Source: an uncultured Prevotellaceae bacterium
GTDB taxonomy: Bacteria; Bacteroidota; Bacteroidia; Bacteroidales; Bacteroidaceae
Direction: 5' to 3'
Length of the DNA stretch: 64,000 nt
Assembly (NCBI GenBank): GCA_900315105.1
Contig: OMXX01000010.1
Span: forward strand, 16,921-80,920
Shown: positions 36,389 to 47,097 of the stretch, one piece after another
How positions within the stretch are numbered: position 1 is the first letter of the stretch
How the letters are laid out: every line of letters starts with the position of its first letter
Position numbers and translations under genes: made by a program
The notes under the pieces: generated by a model
The model's input: only the letters and a program-made list of their open reading frames with translations
Told to the model about the DNA's origin: nothing
The model's database searches: none

Positions 36389-36420
36389 AAAAAAAATGCC
36401 TGCCGGAAACCGACAGGCAT
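36389..36420 (-). terminator. Rho-independent terminator of the sigma-factor gene
   Basis: On the minus strand ATGCCTGTCGG and CCGGCAGGCAT pair around a short loop and are followed by eight T residues. It begins 13 bp past the stop codon. Confidence 0.88.
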
Positions 36421-36433
36421 CTGAGATTATGGT

Positions 36434-37306
36434 TTATCCAAGATATTTCATGAGGATCTTTGCATTACCGGAGTCACGGAGCTTGGTGATTGACTTCTCG
36501 CGAATCTGACGGACACGCTCACGGGTAAGACCGAGCTGATCTCCGATTTCCTCAAGTCCCTTCTCGTGACAGCCTATGCCGAAGCACTCGCGGATGATGG
36601 TTATCTCACGGTCCTTGAGCACCTTTGAGAGCACGTTGTTTAGTTCCATAGCCATTGACTCGTGGTCAACGTGGCGGTCGGTGCGTGAATCCTCGCCTGA
36701 TGCCATGACGTCGAGCATACAGTTCTCCTCACCATCGGTGAATGGCGCGTCGATACTCACGTGATGTCCGTCGGCACCGAGGCTCTGACCAATTTTGTCC
36801 TCCTCGATATTGGTGGCAGCAGCAAGTTCCTGAACGGAAGGGCGACGCTGGTGCTCCTGCTCGAACTTGTTGATCTCGTGGTTGATCTTGTTGAGAGAAC
36901 CTACCTGATTGAGAGGAAGGCGCACAATACGGCTCTGCTCTGCGATGGCCTGGAGGATGCTCTGGCGAATCCACCATACGGCGTATGATATGAACTTGAA
37001 GCCACGTGTCTCATCGAATTTCTGAGCAGCCTTGATAAGGCCGATATTGCCTTCGTCGATAAGGTCAGTAAGAGTAAGTCCCTGATGCTGATACTGCTTT
37101 GCCACAGATACAACGAAACGGAGGTTTGCCGTTACGAGCTTATCCTTCGCACGTTCACCATCCGGACCTCCCTTCTTGATCATCTGTGCAAGCTCTATTT
37201 CCTCATCAATGCTGATAAGCGGTGCACGACCAATTTCTACGAGATACTTATCCAGAGCTTCGCTGGAACGGTTGGTGATACTCTTCTGAATCTTTAACTG
37301 TCTCAT
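36434..37306 (-). CDS. rpoD: Primary RNA polymerase sigma factor (sigma-ABfr type)
   Basis: 290 residues, much shorter than E. coli sigma-70 because region 1.1 and the non-conserved domain are missing, as is normal in Bacteroidetes. Region 1.2 starts DKYLVEIGRAPLI. Region 2 contains ANLRFVVSVAKQY and the -10-recognition helix FKFISYAVWWIRQSIL. Region 3 begins RIVRLPLNQ, and region 4 ends with the helix-turn-helix GLTRERVRQIREKSI. It directs transcription from TAnnTTTG/TTTG promoters such as those listed here. Its own promoter is at 37390-37420 and a strong terminator follows. Confidence 0.95.
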   Translation of the reverse strand: MRQLKIQKSITNRSSEALDKYLVEIGRAPLISIDEEIELAQMIKKGGPDGERAKDKLVTANLRFVVSVAKQYQHQGLTLTDLIDEGNIGLIKAAQKFDETRGFKFISYAVWWIRQSILQAIAEQSRIVRLPLNQVGSLNKINHEINKFEQEHQRRPSVQELAAATNIEEDKIGQSLGADGHHVSIDAPFTDGEENCMLDVMASGEDSRTDRHVDHESMAMELNNVLSKVLKDREITIIRECFGIGCHEKGLEEIGDQLGLTRERVRQIREKSITKLRDSGNAKILMKYLG

Positions 37307-37389
37307 CTCTGATGTTTAATGAAAATTTAATTGTTTGTTATTCAACAAAATATAGGGACATAATAACCCCACATAATAGAAAAACGGCG

Positions 37390-37420
37390 CAAAAGTACAA
37401 ATATTTTATCAGACCACCAA
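37390..37420 (-). promoter_or_regulatory. Promoter of the primary sigma-factor gene
   Basis: On the minus strand TTG (37418-37420) and TACTTTTG (37390-37397) are separated by 20 bp, matching the consensus recognised by the sigma factor it precedes. The leader is about 80 nt. Confidence 0.65.
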
Positions 37421-37437
37421 TTTTTTTTCACTTTTTT

Positions 37438-38670
37438 TTATTTGACCCCTACAAGACGCCAAAAACGGTCTCCGTTACCCTTGTAATATGCCATGACGAG
37501 ATAGCGGTTCTCGGTCTGGAAGAAGTCGCCCTCGGTCTCGCCCGTAGGCGTCAGTTGGTGTGAATATACCGGCAGGATGTTGAGATACTGGTATGAGTAA
37601 TATCCGTATTTCAGGGGAATCTCCACATGATACCATTTATTCTCTTCGTCGTATTCCATGAGGTACTTCGCCGAAAGTGCGTTATATGTCCATTTGCCGT
37701 CAACATACACCTCACCGTTAAGACGAGGGGTATCGAGATAGAAATTCACCTTTACATATTCCGAGGTGATATCATTCTCTATGTTGTCGAAGTTGCGGAT
37801 AAGGAAGGCGCCGTCGGCATCCTCGTCATAGACATAGGCACGACGGGGATAGTCGTGGAAAAGATGCGCATGATACCATTCCCCATCCCATTGCAGGCTC
37901 TCAATGCCCATTGTGTTGCGATGCACGTCGAGCATCTCGAACTTATGGAACTCGTTTGCTGCAGGGAAGATAAGGTCCTCGCAATGTGTCCATTCCATTG
38001 TGCCGGGGCGGACGATAGGCGCAGGAGGGCACCACACCTGATTGTCGGAACGGTGGTTCTGCATCACAAGCACACGGAACTGCTCACGCGGATTGGTTGC
38101 CCTGAGTTTCTGTGGGTAGTCAAGACGCAGATTGAGCTGCTGATGCGACCTACGCACGTCGATGTCGGTATCGGTAAGTATGGTGGTTGATATATTGGCA
38201 ATGTTCTCTGTCACCATGAAACGAGCCGTGGCAACCACTTCCTTCGTATCATCGTCGATGATGTCGAGCTGATAGTTGCCGCTTATCTTCGGCGCGCACG
38301 ACGAGTTAGGAAACTTCAGCGTGTAGTGGTTATAAAGCTGATTCGTGTTGATTGATTCCTGATAATTGTCGATTGTTATGCCATCATGAAAGCCGGATAT
38401 GTAGTCGCTTGTGAAGAGTCCTTCGGTAGGTGTCCAGTCAGGCTCACAATGGGTAAGGGAATAGACATAGCGATGATACTGGTGCGTAAGGTCGTCGAAA
38501 GAGATGGTGAGACAGTCGGAAGAGCCAAGACGGATTACGGCATCACCCAGCCAGTTCTTTCCAGAAACCACCTGAAGCGATGCTATGTTTTCACTTCGTA
38601 TCTCATGCTGCTGAGCATAAGCCGACATTGTGAGCAACAGAATACCTGTCAGTAGTTTTATCTTCTTCAT
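37438..38670 (-). CDS. Type IX secretion plug-like protein (DUF5103)
   Basis: 410 residues with a signal peptide (MKKIKLLTGILLLTMSAYA). Family features include LGSSDCLTISFDDLTHQYHRYVYSLTHCEPDW near the N-terminus and YYSYQYLNILPVY near the C-terminus. DUF5103 proteins are all-beta; a Flavobacterium member was found plugging the SprA translocon of the type IX system. Here it is solitary, between the sigma factor and the ATP synthase operon. The role in this strain depends on the presence of other por/gld genes elsewhere. Confidence 0.85.
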   Translation of the reverse strand: MKKIKLLTGILLLTMSAYAQQHEIRSENIASLQVVSGKNWLGDAVIRLGSSDCLTISFDDLTHQYHRYVYSLTHCEPDWTPTEGLFTSDYISGFHDGITIDNYQESINTNQLYNHYTLKFPNSSCAPKISGNYQLDIIDDDTKEVVATARFMVTENIANISTTILTDTDIDVRRSHQQLNLRLDYPQKLRATNPREQFRVLVMQNHRSDNQVWCPPAPIVRPGTMEWTHCEDLIFPAANEFHKFEMLDVHRNTMGIESLQWDGEWYHAHLFHDYPRRAYVYDEDADGAFLIRNFDNIENDITSEYVKVNFYLDTPRLNGEVYVDGKWTYNALSAKYLMEYDEENKWYHVEIPLKYGYYSYQYLNILPVYSHQLTPTGETEGDFFQTENRYLVMAYYKGNGDRFWRLVGVK

Positions 38671-38686
38671 ATCAATTAAATTGACA

Positions 38687-38723
38687 GCAAAAGGTGTGCC
38701 ATAGCCTTGAGTTATGACACACC
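38687..38723 (-). terminator. Terminator-like hairpin below the ATP synthase operon
   Basis: On the minus strand GGTGTGTCATA and TATGGCACACC pair (one bulge) and are followed by TTTT. It lies between the atpG stop and the plug-protein start, about 170 bp after atpG. The rest of this 225-bp spacer holds the repeated word CTCTTAACTTTTCACTCTTAAC. Confidence 0.65.
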
Positions 38724-38895
38724 CTGTTTTATTATATAAGTGAAAAATGAAGAGTTAAGAATTTGAATTACATCATATTGCAAAAAGCCTGTTGACAGCT
38801 TTCAACTGCAAAGCAAACTTAAATTGGCTTTCCCTTCGGCCGCCGAGCTAAATCTTCTTCACTCTTAACTTTTCACTCTTAACTCGAAACACGAG

Positions 38896-39870
38896 TTAGT
38901 TATTCACCGAACCTCCCACAATATCGAGAAGCTCACTGGTGATAGCCTGCTGACGAGACTTGTTATACTGAAGGTTCAGTAAGCGGAGCAGTTCGTCGGC
39001 ATTATCCGTTGCTGTCTGCATAGCAACCATACGTGCAGCATGTTCTGATGCGTTACTGTCAAGGAGTGCTGTGTAGATCATTAAATTCACATAGCGAGGA
39101 ATGAGAAGGTTGAGAACCGTCTGACGGTCAGGCTCCACGATGTAGTTGTCGTGCAAGGTTTTAGCCTTTGCATCCGAACTTGTTCCGTCAAGAGCCTTGT
39201 GTCCGCCCTGTTGCTCAAGATATTCCTGCGCATTGCCAGTCACTACGTTGGTTTTCAAATCACGAGTGTGGTCATAGTCCATAGCCTCCTCGATGTCGAT
39301 AGGAATCAACGTCTTTGTCTGGAGAATCTGCGAACCTGCACTCTTGAAGTGATGGTAGATCATCTCAACCTTGTCTATCTCTCCTTTTACGAAGAGGTCG
39401 GCAAGTTTAAGACCTATCTGTACGCATTCATGGGAATTAGGTTTGTCGGCAAGAGCAGCAAAGTTGCCACCGCTCTTTATTCCGAGCTTGTTCACCTTCT
39501 CTGCAACCTTACGGCCTACAGGATAGACAACGACCTCTATTCCCTTCTCTTTATAACCGTCTACTGCACGCTGCATCATTTTGATGACATTGGCATTGAA
39601 ACCTCCGCAAAGGCTTGAGTTGGAAGCGAAGACGAGCATTGCCACCTTCTTCACCTCTCGCTTCTGCGTAAGTGCGCCCTGAGCATCCATATCAGCAGCA
39701 AGGTAGGTCTTGAGGATAGTCTCCAGCATATTCTCATAAGGGAGCATATTCTCAATCATCACCTGCGCATGATGAAGTTTGCTCGATGCCACCATCTTCA
39801 TCGCACTCGTAATCTTACGTGTGCTCTGAACTGATGCTATACGATTTTTAATTTCCTTTAATGACGGCAT
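38896..39870 (-). CDS. atpG: ATP synthase F1 gamma subunit
   Basis: 324 residues. The N-terminal rotor helix MPSLKEIKNRIASVQSTRKI and the C-terminal helix ASEHAARMVAMQTATDNADE with RQQAITSELLDIVGG form the coiled coil that turns inside alpha3beta3. It is somewhat longer than the E. coli protein (287), with insertions around residues 190-235 (DYDHTRDLKTNVVTGNAQEY), common in Bacteroidetes. It is the last gene of the operon. Confidence 0.96.
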   Translation of the reverse strand: MPSLKEIKNRIASVQSTRKITSAMKMVASSKLHHAQVMIENMLPYENMLETILKTYLAADMDAQGALTQKREVKKVAMLVFASNSSLCGGFNANVIKMMQRAVDGYKEKGIEVVVYPVGRKVAEKVNKLGIKSGGNFAALADKPNSHECVQIGLKLADLFVKGEIDKVEMIYHHFKSAGSQILQTKTLIPIDIEEAMDYDHTRDLKTNVVTGNAQEYLEQQGGHKALDGTSSDAKAKTLHDNYIVEPDRQTVLNLLIPRYVNLMIYTALLDSNASEHAARMVAMQTATDNADELLRLLNLQYNKSRQQAITSELLDIVGGSVNN

Positions 39871-39923
39871 AGTAATTTACTATTTAGATATTTACTATTT
39901 ACTATTTTATCTATTAGTAAATA

Positions 39924-41507
39924 TTATTTAGCGTACTGACCTGATACATCAGCCATTACCTTCTCGATGGTTGAGGTTGCGCTGTCGTCAATCTTACCAC
40001 TGCCGAGGAGGTCAATGACATCAGAGTGACTTGTGCGCATTATCTCAAGGAAGGTATCCTGACACTCACGAACCTTATCAACTGGCACAGGAGCCATCAA
40101 GCCATGAGTACCGCAATACAGGATTGCAATCTGCTCGCCTACAGGCATTGGAGAATACTGAGGCTGGATAAGCAACTGATTATTCTTACGTCCACGGTCG
40201 AGAGTCATGGCAGTAACGGCATCCATATCACTTGAGAACTTAGAGAAGCTCTCAAGCTCACGATACTGAGCCTGGTCGATCTTCAACGTACCTGCCACCT
40301 TCTTCATTGACTTGATCTGAGCCGAACCACCTACACGAGATACGGAGATACCTACGTTGATAGCAGGACGGAAGCCTTGGTTGAAGAGGTCTGACTCCAG
40401 ATAGATCTGTCCGTCAGTAATAGAGATTACATTTGTTGGGATGTATGCTGATACGTCACCAGCCTGTGTCTCGATGATAGGAAGAGCCGTGAGAGAACCA
40501 CCACCCTTCACCTTACCCTTAAGGCACTCTGGAAGGTCGTTCATCTGCTCTGCCACTTCCTGCTGCTCGTTGATCTTAGCAGCACGCTCGAGAAGACGAG
40601 AGTGGAGATAGAATACATCACCAGGGTAAGCCTCACGTCCAGAAGGACGACGGAGGATAAGAGATACCTCACGATATGCAACGGCCTGCTTAGAGAGGTC
40701 ATCGTAGATAACGAGAGCATGCTCACCACGGTCACGGAAGTACTCACCGATAGCAGCACCTGCGAATGGTGCATAATACTGCATAGCAGCAGGATCACTT
40801 GCCGTAGCAGCAACGATGATGGTATATGGAAGAGCACCACGCTCCTTGAGGTTCTGTACGAGCGCAGCTACTGTAGATGCCTTCTGACCGATAGCAACAT
40901 ATATACAATATACAGGCTCTCCTGCCTCATAGAATGACTTCTGGTTGATGATAGTATCAATGGCGATAGCCGTCTTACCAGTCTGACGGTCACCGATGAT
41001 AAGCTCACGCTGACCACGACCGATAGGAATCATAGAATCCACAGCCTTGATACCGGTCTGCAATGGCTGCTTAACCGGCTGACGGTAGATAACACCCGGA
41101 GCCTTACGGTCGAGCGGCATCTCGAATGCGTCGGCAAGGTCAATAGCACCACCACCATCAATAGGCTGGCCGATAGGATTGATGACACGGCCGAGCATAT
41201 TGTCGTTGACGCGAATAGAAGCAATACGATTGGTACGCTTCACTGTCTGACCTTCCTTAATACCGCTTGTAGGACCCAGAAGCACACAACCTACGTTGTC
41301 TTCCTCCAAGTTCATCACGATAGCCATGGTGCCGTTATCGAACTCAAGAAGTTCGTTAGCCTGTGCATTGCGCAAGCCGTAGATACGAGCCACACCATCG
41401 CTCACCGTCAGTACGGTACCCACCTCGTCAAAATTCTGACCTTGGTTGATACCCTGCAGCTGCTGAAGAAGCACCTCAGACACTTCGCTTGGTTTTATTT
41501 TGTCCAT
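39924..41507 (-). CDS. atpA: ATP synthase F1 alpha subunit
   Basis: 527 residues. The P-loop is [11 protein letters not shown] (about 183-193), with the alpha-specific Gln in place of catalytic residues, and [15 protein letters not shown] contains the conserved Arg finger region. It forms the non-catalytic nucleotide sites of the F1 hexamer and sits between atpH and atpG. All features are canonical. Confidence 0.98.
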   Translation of the reverse strand: MDKIKPSEVSEVLLQQLQGINQGQNFDEVGTVLTVSDGVARIYGLRNAQANELLEFDNGTMAIVMNLEEDNVGCVLLGPTSGIKEGQTVKRTNRIASIRVNDNMLGRVINPIGQPIDGGGAIDLADAFEMPLDRKAPGVIYRQPVKQPLQTGIKAVDSMIPIGRGQRELIIGDRQTGKTAIAIDTIINQKSFYEAGEPVYCIYVAIGQKASTVAALVQNLKERGALPYTIIVAATASDPAAMQYYAPFAGAAIGEYFRDRGEHALVIYDDLSKQAVAYREVSLILRRPSGREAYPGDVFYLHSRLLERAAKINEQQEVAEQMNDLPECLKGKVKGGGSLTALPIIETQAGDVSAYIPTNVISITDGQIYLESDLFNQGFRPAINVGISVSRVGGSAQIKSMKKVAGTLKIDQAQYRELESFSKFSSDMDAVTAMTLDRGRKNNQLLIQPQYSPMPVGEQIAILYCGTHGLMAPVPVDKVRECQDTFLEIMRTSHSDVIDLLGSGKIDDSATSTIEKVMADVSGQYAK

Positions 41508-41551
41508 TATTCGAAATTACAAAGTTACAAGTTTACTAATTACAGTCGGGG

Positions 41552-42085
41552 TTAGCCTAACTGCTTGAGAATAGTACGCAACTGCGACTGTACGCTGACA
41601 TCCATGCGATAGGTATCATACTCAAGTATGAAGCCACCGATAATGTCGGGGTTCACCTTTGTCTCGAACTCCACGTTTGCCTGAGTACGCTTCTCCACCA
41701 TCCTCTGCATCTTATTACGCACATCCTCCGTTACGGGGACAGCTGTGATGAGACGACCGGAAACCACATTCTTCTCCTGGCGGTAGAGTGTGACAAAGGA
41801 ATTGGCCATAAACTGCATAAGGTTCTCCCTACCCTCTTGAAGCACAAGACGTATGAACCTCTTGGTCTGCTCTGAAGGATTACCACCGCAGGCAGCAAGG
41901 AGGATATCCTCCTTCTTGTCCTTTGGCAGCATGGGATTGTCGATGGCTGTTCTCAGCTGGCGCACGTCGAGGTAGCTCTGGGCGATGCTTTGCATATCAG
42001 CATAAACAGCGTCCTTCACAGCCTGTTGAGCAGCACTCTTCAGAAGAGCGCGAGCATAGCGAACTGAAATTACACCAGTATTCAT
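41552..42085 (-). CDS. atpH: ATP synthase F1 delta subunit
   Basis: 177 residues, usual length. Starts MNTGVISVRYARALLKSA, the family N-terminal helix, and ends with NPDIIGGFILEYDTYRMDVSV, the conserved OSCP/delta C-terminal motif. It links F1 to the peripheral b stalk. It lies 20 bp after atpF. Confidence 0.95.
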   Translation of the reverse strand: MNTGVISVRYARALLKSAAQQAVKDAVYADMQSIAQSYLDVRQLRTAIDNPMLPKDKKEDILLAACGGNPSEQTKRFIRLVLQEGRENLMQFMANSFVTLYRQEKNVVSGRLITAVPVTEDVRNKMQRMVEKRTQANVEFETKVNPDIIGGFILEYDTYRMDVSVQSQLRTILKQLG

Positions 42086-42105
42086 AATCGATTTTCCCTT
42101 ATACT

Positions 42106-42618
42106 TTATTTATTCTCCACTTGAACCTCATCCAGCATACGGTCGATGAGCTGCATCTGCTGAGCATCGCTTGAGAGGTTGGTACGTACCACCTTCTCAG
42201 CAATCTGAACAGAGAGCTGGGCAACCTGAGCCCGAATATCGCGAATTGCAGCCTGCTTCTCACGCTCTATCTGGAGGTTTGCTTCCTCCATGATGCGAGT
42301 AGCCTCTGCCTTCGCCTTATTCTGGGCTTCCGCGATAATGGCATCACGCTTGGCACCGGCTTCCTTGATGATGTCCGCCTGCTGCACACGCGCCTGCTGT
42401 ACTATAGCTTCACTTTCCTGCTGTATGTTCGTGAGTCTCTCGGCTGCCTCATGGGCACTCTTCAGACTCTCATCAATGAACTTCTTACGCTCTTCAACCA
42501 TGCCTACGATGGCAGGGAAGCCGAACTTAGCAAGCACACCGAACACTACAAGGAATGCGAGAAGCATCCAGAACAGTAGTCCAAGATCGGGAGTTAATAT
42601 TGATGGGAGATTCTCCAT
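42106..42618 (-). CDS. atpF: ATP synthase Fo b subunit
   Basis: 170 residues. One N-terminal membrane helix (about 8-30, LGLLFWMLLAFLVVFGVLAK) is followed by a long charged alpha-helix predicted as a coiled coil. This is the peripheral stalk that holds F1 against rotation. Confidence 0.96.
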   Translation of the reverse strand: MENLPSILTPDLGLLFWMLLAFLVVFGVLAKFGFPAIVGMVEERKKFIDESLKSAHEAAERLTNIQQESEAIVQQARVQQADIIKEAGAKRDAIIAEAQNKAKAEATRIMEEANLQIEREKQAAIRDIRAQVAQLSVQIAEKVVRTNLSSDAQQMQLIDRMLDEVQVENK

Positions 42619-42680
42619 TTTCTAATGGTTTTGAGGTTTATAAGAAGGTGGTATGAACTCAACCTTCAAACCTGTGATGA

Positions 42681-42929
<249 letters not shown>

Positions 42930-43016
42930 TTAAAGTTATTAGTTTTTTTATTTGTTATTTCTATTTTCGACCACGCCAAGCATCGGCATGGCACATTAAT
43001 TATTATTCTGTTTGTA

Positions 43017-44075
43017 TTACTCTGCGTGATGATGAGCCGGACGTGAGAGTCCGATGAACACGGCAGAGAGGAGCGTGAATACGTAAGCCTGAACGAATGC
43101 CACAAGCACCTCAACGAGATTCATGAACAGAAGCATCAGTCCGCTGAACAGGTTCAAACCTATACCGTATGCCGTACCCATTGACCATCCTAGGAAGATG
43201 ATACATGTGAACGAGAGTATAACGGCATGACCAGCCATCATGTTGGCAAAGAGACGGACCATCAATGCAAACGGCTTAGTGAAGATTCCTACAAGCTCAA
43301 TCACAGGGATAAGCGGTGCAGGATATGCCTTCAGGAACAATGGCACCTCCGGCCAGAATATCTCCTTCCAGTACTCCTTGTTGCCGTTGAAGTTCACGGC
43401 TATCATCGTACAGATGGCAAGGAAGAACGTTATGTTGATGTTACCCGTCACATTACCACCACCAGGGAATATAGGAACAAGTCCTACAAGGTTCGTGGTG
43501 AAGATGAAGAAGAACACCGTCATAAGGTATGGAGCATAGCGGCGATAGTAAGCCTCACCTACAAGTGCCTTTGCCACATCGTCGTGAATCATCATCACAA
43601 GCATCTCCATGCATCCTACGAAACCACTCGGAGCCTCCTGTTTGCAGTCATGCTTCTTATACCAGCGAGCGCATGAAAGGAAGATAGTGATGAGGATAGC
43701 CACGACAATCCAAATCTGCGCTACGCTCTTTGTGATTGAGAGATCCAAAGGACGCTCCACAGTACCGTCAGGCATATTCTCATATATCTTGCCATGCTTT
43801 TCCTGATTGAAGAAGAAGTTCTGAGGAAGTGAATGCTCAGTACAGAACGTCCACTCACCAGTTGCGCTGCTCCTTACGATAATAGGCAATGGAATACTCA
43901 AGTGCTTACCCTCATACGAACAGATATGCCACTCGTAAGCATCAGCAAGATGCTCAAGTACAATCTCAGGGATATTTATGCCCTCACCACCTTCCTTCTT
44001 CTCTTCTGAGGCGAAGGATGACAGCGGAAGCAAAGCAACAACCACCAAGAGGAGTATCGACTTTATGTGTTTCAT
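43017..44075 (-). CDS. atpB: ATP synthase Fo a subunit with N-terminal signal sequence
   Basis: 352 residues from ATG at 44075. It starts with a cleavable-looking signal (MKHIKSILLLVVVALLPLSS) and an extracytoplasmic domain (about 25-115). Five to six membrane helices follow, including FTKPFALMVRLFANMMAGH with the essential arginine. The a subunit forms the ion half-channels against the c ring. The extra exported N-terminal domain is seen in Bacteroidetes AtpB. The frame extends upstream to 44129, but those residues are not family-like and overlap the start region of the neighbour. Confidence 0.95.
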   Translation of the reverse strand: MKHIKSILLLVVVALLPLSSFASEEKKEGGEGINIPEIVLEHLADAYEWHICSYEGKHLSIPLPIIVRSSATGEWTFCTEHSLPQNFFFNQEKHGKIYENMPDGTVERPLDLSITKSVAQIWIVVAILITIFLSCARWYKKHDCKQEAPSGFVGCMEMLVMMIHDDVAKALVGEAYYRRYAPYLMTVFFFIFTTNLVGLVPIFPGGGNVTGNINITFFLAICTMIAVNFNGNKEYWKEIFWPEVPLFLKAYPAPLIPVIELVGIFTKPFALMVRLFANMMAGHAVILSFTCIIFLGWSMGTAYGIGLNLFSGLMLLFMNLVEVLVAFVQAYVFTLLSAVFIGLSRPAHHHAE

Positions 44076-44097
44076 TATTTTACTTATTAACCTTATA

Positions 44098-44514
44098 TTA
44101 CTTGAAGAGTTTGTTGACCATCTTGGCAAAGAAGATGGAGTGAAGAACCAACAGCACGAAATAGTTGGCCATAAAGGCTATAACCCATGGAATCATAGCA
44201 TCCCTGCCTACTACGGCATAGACTATTCCAAGAGTAACCAGCACCAGGAACATACGAAAACCGGAACTTGCCGTATGGAACGTGGCAAGAAAGTTCAGAT
44301 GCCTTATGGCTACCCACTTCCAAAGCGTTGTCAGTATCACCAACTCAAACACAGAAAAGATAGCCGCAATGCTACAAGCTTTGTCATGCAACAGACTCGC
44401 ATCCAACAACTGGTATTTCGTAATCACCATTGTTATGCCTCGTAGCACACAGATGGCGAGGAGGCATACCAGCATGTGCTGACTGGCTTGTTTCTTTATT
44501 TCGGTCTCTGGCAT
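44098..44514 (-). CDS. Small membrane protein in the ATP synthase operon (AtpI-like position)
   Basis: About 138 residues from ATG at 44514 (MPETEIKKQ), preceded by AAGGAA. Four hydrophobic helices are visible. The place between epsilon and a subunits is where Bacteroidales carry an uncharacterised membrane gene comparable to AtpI, thought to help c-ring assembly. Sequence similarity to AtpI itself is weak. A start at 44538 would overlap the atpC stop and is less likely. Confidence 0.75.
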   Translation of the reverse strand: MPETEIKKQASQHMLVCLLAICVLRGITMVITKYQLLDASLLHDKACSIAAIFSVFELVILTTLWKWVAIRHLNFLATFHTASSGFRMFLVLVTLGIVYAVVGRDAMIPWVIAFMANYFVLLVLHSIFFAKMVNKLFK

Positions 44515-44524
44515 TTCCTTACTA

Positions 44525-44764
44525 TTACAATTCCACACAGAGGTTTACCTGATTCTGATTCACAGAAACAAAGCCTCCGATGATCTCCAGACTTTTCTTT
44601 CCTTCAGCCGTTTCGTAGGTAACAACACCCTTTTCTAGTGAAGATATGATTGGCGCATGGTTCTGAAGTATCTCAAAGCTTCCCAGTGTTCCGGGAACAA
44701 GGACACTCACAACCTCGCCGTCAAACTCAATCTTCTCTGGTGAAACTATCTTTAATTTTAACAT
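44525..44764 (-). CDS. atpC: ATP synthase F1 epsilon subunit (short form)
   Basis: 79 residues from ATG at 44764 (MLKLKIVSPEKIEFDGEV). Only the N-terminal beta-sandwich is present (LGSFEILQNHAPIISSL is conserved); the regulatory C-terminal helical hairpin of longer epsilons is missing, as in other Bacteroidetes. The reading frame is open 16 codons further upstream, giving MPEGQVRGRGSL..., but that extension is encoded by the palindromic repeat and should not be annotated. Confidence 0.93.
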   Translation of the reverse strand: MLKLKIVSPEKIEFDGEVVSVLVPGTLGSFEILQNHAPIISSLEKGVVTYETAEGKKSLEIIGGFVSVNQNQVNLCVEL

Positions 44765-44787
44765 AAGAATATAAATTAACGAACCAC

Positions 44788-44930
44788 GGCCCCTCACCTG
44801 CCCTTCGGGCATCCTCTCCCCAAAGGGCGAGGAAAAAGTTACATTCTTTCGCTGTAAGGTTTTGAGGTTTCATTAGTAATATCCCCCTCGCCCCTTGGGG
44901 AGAGGGTGTCCGCAGGACGGGTGAGGGGCT
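44788..44930 (-). repeat. CCCCTCACC...GGTGAGGGG inverted-repeat element, copy 3, inside the atp operon
   Basis: 143 bp filling the atpD-atpC spacer. Arms CCTCTCCCCAAAGGGCGAGG and CCTCGCCCCTTGGGGAGAGG are complementary except for one base. The end nearest atpC reads ATGCCCGAAGGGCAGGTGAGG on the minus strand, 23 bp before the atpC ATG. It must be transcribed as a long hairpin in the operon mRNA. Confidence 0.8.
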
Positions 44931-44943
44931 ACTGGGTGTTTTT

Positions 44944-46458
<1,515 letters not shown>

Positions 46459-46594
46459 TTAGTTTTTAGAGTTAATCTTAATTTAGGTGGCAAAATTTTT
46501 GTCATCTTAACGATCGGCTATTTACTAGGTTTCCCCTCTGCGAACTTAGGCTCGCACGAAATGGAAAGAAGTGGAAAGTGCAAGTCAGCCAGCA

Positions 46595-46733
46595 AGGCTG
46601 GAGCACGTTATTTTAATATTCCACGAGTGCAAATGTAGTAAAAACTTTTCAATAATAAAAATTTTTCTTGTATTTTTTTTACATTTTTTCTCATAAACAA
46701 GCATTTTGCTAATTCCATATTCCTTTTTCATTC
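46595..46733. repeat. 140-bp direct repeat, copy A (upstream of atpD)
   Basis: AGGCTGGAGCACGTTATTTT, then ATTCCACGAGTGCAA, TAGTAAAAACTTTTCAATAA, AAACAAGCATTTTGCTAA and a final TCATT are all repeated in the same order at 48351-48490, with about 90% identity by eye. On the minus strand copy A has TACATTTG (46630-46637), a possible -7 box for the atp operon, which copy B has lost. Confidence 0.75.
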
Positions 46734-46900
46734 TCTATTAGTATCATTCTGTAACATCTATTGCCCACCAACATCCCTACCACGTAAAAATAAAGAACGC
46801 AGAAGCCCTTATATTCACACCTAATTATATTTTAATATGGAAGAAATGCAGAAAAGCAAAAAAAGTAGTTCTTGGATTTTTTTATATGAGAATATTGTTG

Positions 46901-46908
46901 TAACTTTG
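46901..46908 (+). promoter_or_regulatory. -7 box upstream of the island
   Basis: TAACTTTG fits TAnnTTTG. The leader to the ATG at 47098 would be about 185 nt and contains a partial copy (46931-46984) of the ACATCGGA palindrome family. Confidence 0.45.
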
Positions 46909-47097
46909 CACAGGAAAAGTAAAGGACGACGGTCTCTCCCGTAAAGAAGGAAGTCTGATGTTGACAACATCGAAGTATGTGCCAGCCGGAAAGCGAAATA
47001 CTGGTCCGATTCTCCTTCGCTTCTAATCCGTTTCAAGTCCGAATCCTCCCCCCACCATAAAAGGGTGTATATAGTGTTTTAATCAATAACTTGAACA

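Noticed and set aside
36015..36509. Open frame following the orphan promoter
   Set aside because: It begins at TTG inside the -7 box, crosses the sigma-factor terminator and overlaps the sigma-factor 3' end antisense; not credible as a gene.
44765..44812. N-terminal extension of AtpC (MPEGQVRGRGSL...)
   Set aside because: Encoded by the palindromic repeat; epsilon subunits start at the conserved LKLKIVSPE segment.
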